Shown piece after piece: positions 59,318 through 64,000 of a stretch of DNA of 64,000 nucleotides (its first letter is position 1; every line of letters starts with the position of its first letter). The notes under the pieces are model-generated. The model had not been told where the DNA came from. It saw only the letters and a program-made list of their open reading frames with translations, and made no database searches. Origin of the DNA: Bordetella trematum (lineage in GTDB: Bacteria > Pseudomonadota > Gammaproteobacteria > Burkholderiales > Burkholderiaceae_B). Where the stretch lies: contig NZ_FKBR01000006.1 in assembly GCF_900078335.1 (NCBI RefSeq), forward strand, positions 124,001 through 188,000. Reading direction: 5' to 3'. The position numbers and the translations under genes are program-made.

Positions 59318-61402
59318 TTACGTCAATGCTTCGCCGGAATTGGCCAGGCTGCTCAGCAATGCTGCGGGCTGCCAGAAATCTGGTATTCGCGAGTGCGCGG
59401 CGAAGCGCCGCAAGGCGCGAACGACGTTGAAGATCCCGACCTGCTGCGCATAGTGCATGGGGCCGCCACGCTGCAGCGGAAATCCATAGCCATTCAGATA
59501 AACAATATCGAGGTCGGAGACCCGCTGTGAGACGCCCTCCTCCACGATCCGGGCACCTTCATTGACAAGCGCAAACACGCAACGGTCAACGATCTCGCGC
59601 GGCGTGAAACTGCTTGGCTCGATCGAATTCTCCCTGCGGTAAGCATCGAGAATGTCCGCGACGACGGGATCCTCATGAGGGATGCGGCCTCCCTCTTCGT
59701 ATCGATACCAGCCCGCGCCAGTTTTCTGACCGAAGCGCCCGGCCTCGCATAGCCGATCCGCCACGGAGGAAAAATCCCGGTCTGGATGCTCGGCTTGCCT
59801 CCGCTTGCGGATGGCCCAGCCAATGTCCAGGCCGGCCAGGTCACCCATTCGATATGGTCCCATTGCGAAGCCGAAGTCCTCCAGAGCCCTGTCGATCTCG
59901 CGCGGCGATGCACCAAGCAACAGCAGTTCTTCGCCTGCAGTCCGATAGCCATTGAGCATGCGGTTACCAATGAAGCCATCGCACACGCCCGATACCACAG
60001 GCTGTTTGCCGATGGTTTTGGCAACCGCGAGGGCCGTCGCAAGAACTTCAGCGGATGTCCGGTCTGCGCGAACGATCTCGAGCAGCCGCATCACGTTTGC
60101 GGGACTGAAGAAGTGCAGCCCGAGCACATCTTCAGGACGTTTGACGAATCCGGCGATGACATTCACGTCAAGCGTGGACGTGTTGGTGGCCAGGATTGCG
60201 CCGGGCTTGAGGGCTTCGTCAAGTGCACGAAAGACCTTTTCTTTGATCGCCATGTCTTCAAAGACCGCCTCGACGACCAAGTCGGCATCCTTCAGGTCAC
60301 CATACATGCGTGTCGTCCCGAGCAGGGACATGCGCTTTTCGAGTTCGGTTGCGCTGATTCGCCCCTTGCGCATCGTCGCGTCGTAATGCTTGCGTATTGT
60401 CGCCACGCCCCGGGCGAGCACGTCGCCATCCAGGTCGAGCAACGTCACGGGTATGCCGGCGTTCAGGAAGCTCATGCAGATTCCGGTGCCCATAGTGCCG
60501 GCGCCGACAACGCCGACTCGCTGGATCACCCGCCGCGGCGTTTCCTTCGTGATTCCCGGCACCTTTGCCGCAGCCCGTTCGGCCGCGAAGACATGCCTTA
60601 GCGCCGCCGATTCCGGCGTGCTCATCAGTTGAACGAAAAGCGCCCTTTCCTTGCGGATTCCCTCATCGAAAGGGAGCAGACAGCCGGCGACCGCCTCAAC
60701 GCATTGCATGGGCGCCGGAAACCGGGGATTGGCGGCGGAGATGTTGCGGCGCACGACCTGTAGGAAAGCCTCCGCGTCCGGCTCCGTCATGCGGATGTCT
60801 CGCGTCCGGGGGGGAGCATCGCCAGCCTCAAGGCGCCGCCGGGCAAATGCGACGGCTGCATCCGCGACGCCGTCCTCGACTATCAGGTCAAACAGGCGGG
60901 TATCGGCCAGCGCTGCCGCCCTCTCCTTTTTGCCATGTACGATCATGTCCAGGCCCCGCTCCAGCCCGACTAGACGCGGCAAGCGCTGAGTGCCTCCGGC
61001 GCCGGGCAAGAGCCCCAGCTTCACCTCAGGCAATCCCACCACAGCGCGCCGTGTGGCGATGCGGTAATGGGCCGCCAGGGCCAGTTCCAGTCCGCCGCCC
61101 AGGCAAATGCCGTCGATGGCGGCGATAACGGGTTTTGGAAATTCATCGAGGGCTTCGATGATGTCGCGCAGCGTGGGTTGCCGGTTCGCCTTGGGCGTTC
61201 CGAACTCGGTGATATCCGCGCCGCCCGAGAACACCTCTTCAGAGCCGGTTATGACCACTGCCCGGATCTGAGCATCCTCCCCGGATCGCTCCAACGCGTT
61301 CAGGATCTGCCGGCGCTGAATATGCCCCATGCTATTGACTGGCGGATTCTGCATCACGATCAGGGCGATGCCGTCGAGTACTTGGTAGGCGAGCTGCGTC
61401 AT
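59318..61402 (-). CDS. FadB/FadJ-type bifunctional enoyl-CoA hydratase/3-hydroxyacyl-CoA dehydrogenase
   Basis: A 694-residue multifunctional enzyme. The N-terminal crotonase part has VVITGSEEVFSGGADITEFG, AIDGICLGGGLELALAAHYR and GLPEVKLGLLPGAGGTQRLP, with both hydratase glutamates in the expected places. The NAD motif is VGVVGAGTMGTGICMSFLNA near 297, followed by the catalytic context VLGLHFFSPANVMRLLEIVR and a duplicated C-terminal dehydrogenase domain. It would hydrate and oxidise 2-enoyl-CoA to 3-oxoacyl-CoA for the thiolase. 694 residues is the usual length for this stand-alone bacterial type. Confidence 0.93.
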   Translation of the reverse strand: MTQLAYQVLDGIALIVMQNPPVNSMGHIQRRQILNALERSGEDAQIRAVVITGSEEVFSGGADITEFGTPKANRQPTLRDIIEALDEFPKPVIAAIDGICLGGGLELALAAHYRIATRRAVVGLPEVKLGLLPGAGGTQRLPRLVGLERGLDMIVHGKKERAAALADTRLFDLIVEDGVADAAVAFARRRLEAGDAPPRTRDIRMTEPDAEAFLQVVRRNISAANPRFPAPMQCVEAVAGCLLPFDEGIRKERALFVQLMSTPESAALRHVFAAERAAAKVPGITKETPRRVIQRVGVVGAGTMGTGICMSFLNAGIPVTLLDLDGDVLARGVATIRKHYDATMRKGRISATELEKRMSLLGTTRMYGDLKDADLVVEAVFEDMAIKEKVFRALDEALKPGAILATNTSTLDVNVIAGFVKRPEDVLGLHFFSPANVMRLLEIVRADRTSAEVLATALAVAKTIGKQPVVSGVCDGFIGNRMLNGYRTAGEELLLLGASPREIDRALEDFGFAMGPYRMGDLAGLDIGWAIRKRRQAEHPDRDFSSVADRLCEAGRFGQKTGAGWYRYEEGGRIPHEDPVVADILDAYRRENSIEPSSFTPREIVDRCVFALVNEGARIVEEGVSQRVSDLDIVYLNGYGFPLQRGGPMHYAQQVGIFNVVRALRRFAAHSRIPDFWQPAALLSSLANSGEALT

Positions 61403-61468
61403 AGAGCGGGGAACCTTTCATCGTTAGAGACTGGGGTGAAACGGTATGGCGACTACAAGCGTCTCGGC

Positions 61469-62290
61469 CTACCCTGGGAAACCCGTCTGCTCCTTGATCT
61501 CGGACGCCAGATCGAGCAGCCGTGGGCGGACCTCGTTGAGGAGATACTCGCGGGACATCCGGAATGCGGGCCCTCCAAAATTCAACGCCATCAGAGGCTG
61601 GTTTCCGCCCAGCCGCAGGCCAACGGCAATGCTGTGCACATCAGGATTCCAGTCGCCAAAACAGCAGGCGCACCCCAATGTGTCGTAGTCTTCCAATGCC
61701 TGCGCGATACCGCGCCCGATGGCGTCGGCGGTGCCGACATCCAGCTCCCGGGCACGCTCAATGACCTCCCGTTGCTCCGATGGGCCTGCCTCCGCGAGAT
61801 AGGCCCGGCCAATTGCAGTAACGGCGATTGGAACGTGCGAACCGATATGAAGGTTCAGGGTTAAGGCAGCCGGGCTGCGGCAGGCTTCCAGATAAAGCAT
61901 CGAAAACCTGTCGCGGGCACCCAGCGCAACCAAACCATCAAAGGCGCTTGCCAGTTTCTGCATACCGGGTTTTGCAATCTGCCGGACGTCGAGCTTGGCG
62001 AGCATGCCGGCCCCCAAGGCCAGAGTAGCCACCCCAAGGTGATACTTGCCGGTGTCCTCGTCGAGCCGCAAATACCCGAGCCGGGCCAATGTGGCTGTCA
62101 GGCGAGACACGGTGGATTTGGGCAGTCCGCAATGGCGCGCAATCTCTTGATTGCCCAGTGCGCTGTCCCCGCCTTTGAAGCTGGCGAGAACCTCCAATCC
62201 GCGGGCTAGCGCCGTCACGAAATGTCTGTCATCCGGCTCCGGGCCTTTTGTACGCTGGAGAGTTTCTGAAGAAGATTGCGCAATGGTCAT
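61469..62290 (-). CDS. IclR-family transcriptional regulator
   Basis: A 273-residue IclR protein. The helix-turn-helix is ALARGLEVLASFKGGDSALG and RHCGLPKSTVSRLTATLARL; the effector domain contains GAGMLAKLDVRQIAKPGMQK, HIGSHVPIAVTAIGRAYLAE and VHSIAVGLRLGG. IclR proteins often activate or repress aromatic-acid and adipate-type operons. It stands inside the transcription unit between the Bug receptor and the bifunctional enzyme, so it can regulate its own operon, and perhaps the divergent acyl-CoA dehydrogenase. Confidence 0.92.
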   Translation of the reverse strand: MTIAQSSSETLQRTKGPEPDDRHFVTALARGLEVLASFKGGDSALGNQEIARHCGLPKSTVSRLTATLARLGYLRLDEDTGKYHLGVATLALGAGMLAKLDVRQIAKPGMQKLASAFDGLVALGARDRFSMLYLEACRSPAALTLNLHIGSHVPIAVTAIGRAYLAEAGPSEQREVIERARELDVGTADAIGRGIAQALEDYDTLGCACCFGDWNPDVHSIAVGLRLGGNQPLMALNFGGPAFRMSREYLLNEVRPRLLDLASEIKEQTGFPG

Positions 62291-62321
62291 ATTTACGTCT
62301 AGGGCCGCCAGGCCCCTATGG

Positions 62322-63275
62322 TTAAAGACCTAGATCGGAGATCAAGGGTTTTTGACTTTCATACTCGTTCTTGGCGAACGCGGCGTAAGCCTCGTGGTCG
62401 AGATAATAGGTTCTCACGCCGAAATTCTTGGCTGCAGTTTTGACTTCGTTGTCGTCCAGGGCCGCCTTGATCGCGTTGTCGAGCTTTTCAACGATCGGCG
62501 CCGGCAGGTTTGCGGGACCACCTATTCCCAATGGCGATTGCACAATGACGTCGTAGCCCAATTCCTTTAGTGTGGGCACACCCTGAAATTCCGGGTTCCG
62601 GGCGTCATCAGCCGTGGCAAGCACCCGGACTTTTCCGGACTTGACCTGCGCGAGAACGCTGTTGGTCACAACGGCGGCCTTGACATGCCCTCCCATCAAC
62701 GCCGCGATCGCGTCTGCATCGCCCTTGTATGGGATATGGGTGAACTCCACCCCTTCGCGCTTGCCCAGCATGGCAAGCACAACCTGATTTCCCGTGTACC
62801 TCCCAGGCGTCCCGTAATCGATCTCTCCTGGATGCTTCTTTGCGAAGTCCACCAACTCCTTGGCCGTCTTAAAAGGTGAGTCGGCTTTCACGGCAAGCGC
62901 GAAGTCATATGTAAGGACCGTCGCCAAGTAAGTCACATCACGGATCGGGTCCCAGGGCACCGTCTGCAACAGCGGTTGGCGAAAGATGCCTACCGGCGTC
63001 ATCGTCAATGTGTAACCGTCAGGCTTGGCGGTCTGCATGGCAGCCACGCCCATTGACCCGCCTACCCCAGGCTTGTTTTCGATGACCACCGGTTGCTTCA
63101 ACTGATTCGCCAGGCTCTTCGCGAGCGCTCGTGCCATGACGTCCGTGGTGCCTCCCGCCGCGTACGGCACGATGATCGTGATGGGTCTTGTGGGGTAGGC
63201 GTCCGGAGATGCAACGACGGAAGCGGACTGGCTTGCGGCTAACACAAACATCGCCAAGGCGGCGCGTAGATTCAT
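62322..63275 (-). CDS. Bug/TctC-family periplasmic solute receptor
   Basis: A 317-residue receptor; signal AALAMFVLAASQSASVVA, mature YPTRPITIIVPYAAGGTTDV and VVIENKPGVGGSMGVAAMQT. ATG at 63275 has GGAG seven bases ahead; a start 23 codons upstream is unlikely. First gene of the operon with IclR, beta-oxidation enzymes and CoA-transferase. It probably captures the acid that the operon degrades, the clearest context among the four Bug genes of the window. Lower GC than the other three. Confidence 0.92.
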   Translation of the reverse strand: MNLRAALAMFVLAASQSASVVASPDAYPTRPITIIVPYAAGGTTDVMARALAKSLANQLKQPVVIENKPGVGGSMGVAAMQTAKPDGYTLTMTPVGIFRQPLLQTVPWDPIRDVTYLATVLTYDFALAVKADSPFKTAKELVDFAKKHPGEIDYGTPGRYTGNQVVLAMLGKREGVEFTHIPYKGDADAIAALMGGHVKAAVVTNSVLAQVKSGKVRVLATADDARNPEFQGVPTLKELGYDVIVQSPLGIGGPANLPAPIVEKLDNAIKAALDDNEVKTAAKNFGVRTYYLDHEAYAAFAKNEYESQKPLISDLGL

Positions 63276-63400
63276 GGTCGTCTCCAAAATGGGCAAGTCA
63301 AGACTGCAAGAACTGCAGAAGACGCGTTCCATCTCGTCAGCCACAGCGACTGCAGCACGTAGAACCCGATACCGAATTTTTCCGGTTTTGTGTTTGAAAT

Positions 63401-63412
63401 GATGCTAGCATC
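63401..63412. promoter_or_regulatory. Perfect 12-base palindrome in the divergent promoter region
   Basis: GATGCTAGCATC is its own reverse complement and lies in the 216-base region between the Bug receptor operon and the acyl-CoA dehydrogenase, followed by AT-rich TTTTGCAATGCAGTTTGC. It is a candidate IclR operator controlling both directions. Confidence 0.5.
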
Positions 63413-63491
63413 GCCAACATTGTTTTGCAATGCAGTTTGCTATTCTGCACAGCGGAACAAGAGGAAAACTGATCGTCGATTCGGAACCCTT

Positions 63492-64000
63492 ATGCCTAAC
63501 CTGCTGATCTGCCGTGACCACTTGGACTTTCTGCTCTATGACATGCTGGAGAGCGAGTCGTTAACTCAGCGGGAACGCTACGCTGATCATTCCCGAGACA
63601 CGTTCAACGCCGCGATAGATGCAGCGCAACGGCTGGCCTCTGAGCATTTCGCACCTCACAATCGCTTTTCCGATGAGAACGAGCCCGAATTCGATGGGGT
63701 GGCCGTCAAGACACTCCCGGAAATTGGAGAAGCTGTCCGTGCATTCGCCAGGGGCGGGTTTCTTGCCGCCACACACGACTATGAGCTGGGCGGCATGCAG
63801 TTGCCAGTTACCGTGTCCCAGTCGTGTCTGGCCTTGTTCCGGGCAGCAAATGTAGGCACCTCGGCGTACTGCTTCCTCACGAGCGCCAATGCAAACCTGA
63901 TAAGAAAGTTCGGAACCGCGGCGCAGAAGGAGCGCTTTCTACCGCCACTGCTGGAAGGCCGCTGGCTGGGGACGATGGCGATCACGGAACCCGACGCAGG
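63492..64000 (+). CDS. Acyl-CoA dehydrogenase, N-terminal part (cut by window end)
   Basis: About 169 codons are present and the frame is still open at base 64000. The start MPNLLICRDHLDFLLYDMLE leads to GGFLAATHDYELGGMQLPVT and the conserved flavin-site start LLEGRWLGTMAITEPDAG, which fixes the family as the long DmdC-like acyl-CoA dehydrogenase also seen at 22021-23805. It is divergent from the Bug/IclR/beta-oxidation operon and supplies the missing first oxidation step of that pathway. The reading frame was translated by hand from the sequence; its 3' part is not visible. Confidence 0.85.
   Translation, partial: MPNLLICRDHLDFLLYDMLESESLTQRERYADHSRDTFNAAIDAAQRLASEHFAPHNRFSDENEPEFDGVAVKTLPEIGEAVRAFARGGFLAATHDYELGGMQLPVTVSQSCLALFRAANVGTSAYCFLTSANANLIRKFGTAAQKERFLPPLLEGRWLGTMAITEPDA

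Overview
The window is a high-GC bacterial chromosome segment with the gene repertoire of an Alcaligenaceae betaproteobacterium (Bordetella/Achromobacter type). The pointers are four orphan periplasmic receptors of the Bug/TctC family, many LysR, GntR and IclR regulators next to CoA-dependent catabolic genes, and a TonB-dependent copper receptor. The genus is an inference from gene content, not from a marker gene. I saw no rRNA, tRNA, CRISPR array or complete insertion sequence.

Layout. 1-7424 (minus): a tightly coupled nine-gene operon (GntR regulator, ABC ATPase, permease, two SsuA-like binding proteins, quinone-oxidoreductase-like enzyme, hotdog thioesterase, acyl-CoA ligase, start of a BAAT-like hydrolase); most junctions are 4-base ATGA overlaps. 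7721-10511: parvulin isomerase with its terminator, then a divergent pair made of a tyrosine recombinase and a plasmid-type KfrA coiled-coil protein around two inverted repeats. 10554-19243: regulator/target pairs (MFS exporter/AraC, GntR/2-hydroxyacid dehydrogenase-RidA, LysE exporter/Lrp, Bug receptor-amidase/LysR), several with recognisable operators. 19240-21834: copper receptor and a small DUF2946-like membrane protein. 22021-27319: acyl-CoA dehydrogenase, acyl-CoA ligase and two enoyl-CoA hydratases behind a TetR-type palindrome. 27390-30288: NarL-type two-component system wrapped around a Bug receptor. 30541-33420: two exported proteins, a metallo-beta-lactamase-fold hydrolase and a histidine/phenylalanine ammonia-lyase homologue that has lost the MIO-forming Ala-Ser-Gly. 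33470-40406: amino-acid permease, then a RidA / ArgE-like deacylase / MHS transporter / PLP dehydratase operon with a divergent AraC regulator. 40403-47676: MdtABC-type RND efflux operon preceded by a Fur-like box, divergent from an orphan MetQ-like lipoprotein/binding protein. 48840-53843: two mirror-image modules of enoyl-CoA hydratase plus class III CoA-transferase, one carrying a Bug receptor and a LysR regulator.

54874-55934 is about 1 kb without a convincing gene and marks a compositional border. From 55935 to the end the DNA is visibly less GC-rich and carries a complete beta-oxidation-like set (PcaIJ-like CoA-transferase, short-chain dehydrogenase, thiolase, FadB-like bifunctional enzyme, IclR regulator, Bug receptor and a divergent acyl-CoA dehydrogenase cut by the window end). 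Such a set could activate a dicarboxylic or ring-derived acid with succinyl-CoA and shorten it to central metabolites.

The whole window reads as an accessory metabolic region: periplasmic capture of organic acids or amides, CoA activation, and beta-oxidation-type degradation, each under a local regulator. The most unusual item is the exported MIO-less ammonia-lyase homologue paired with an exported metallohydrolase.
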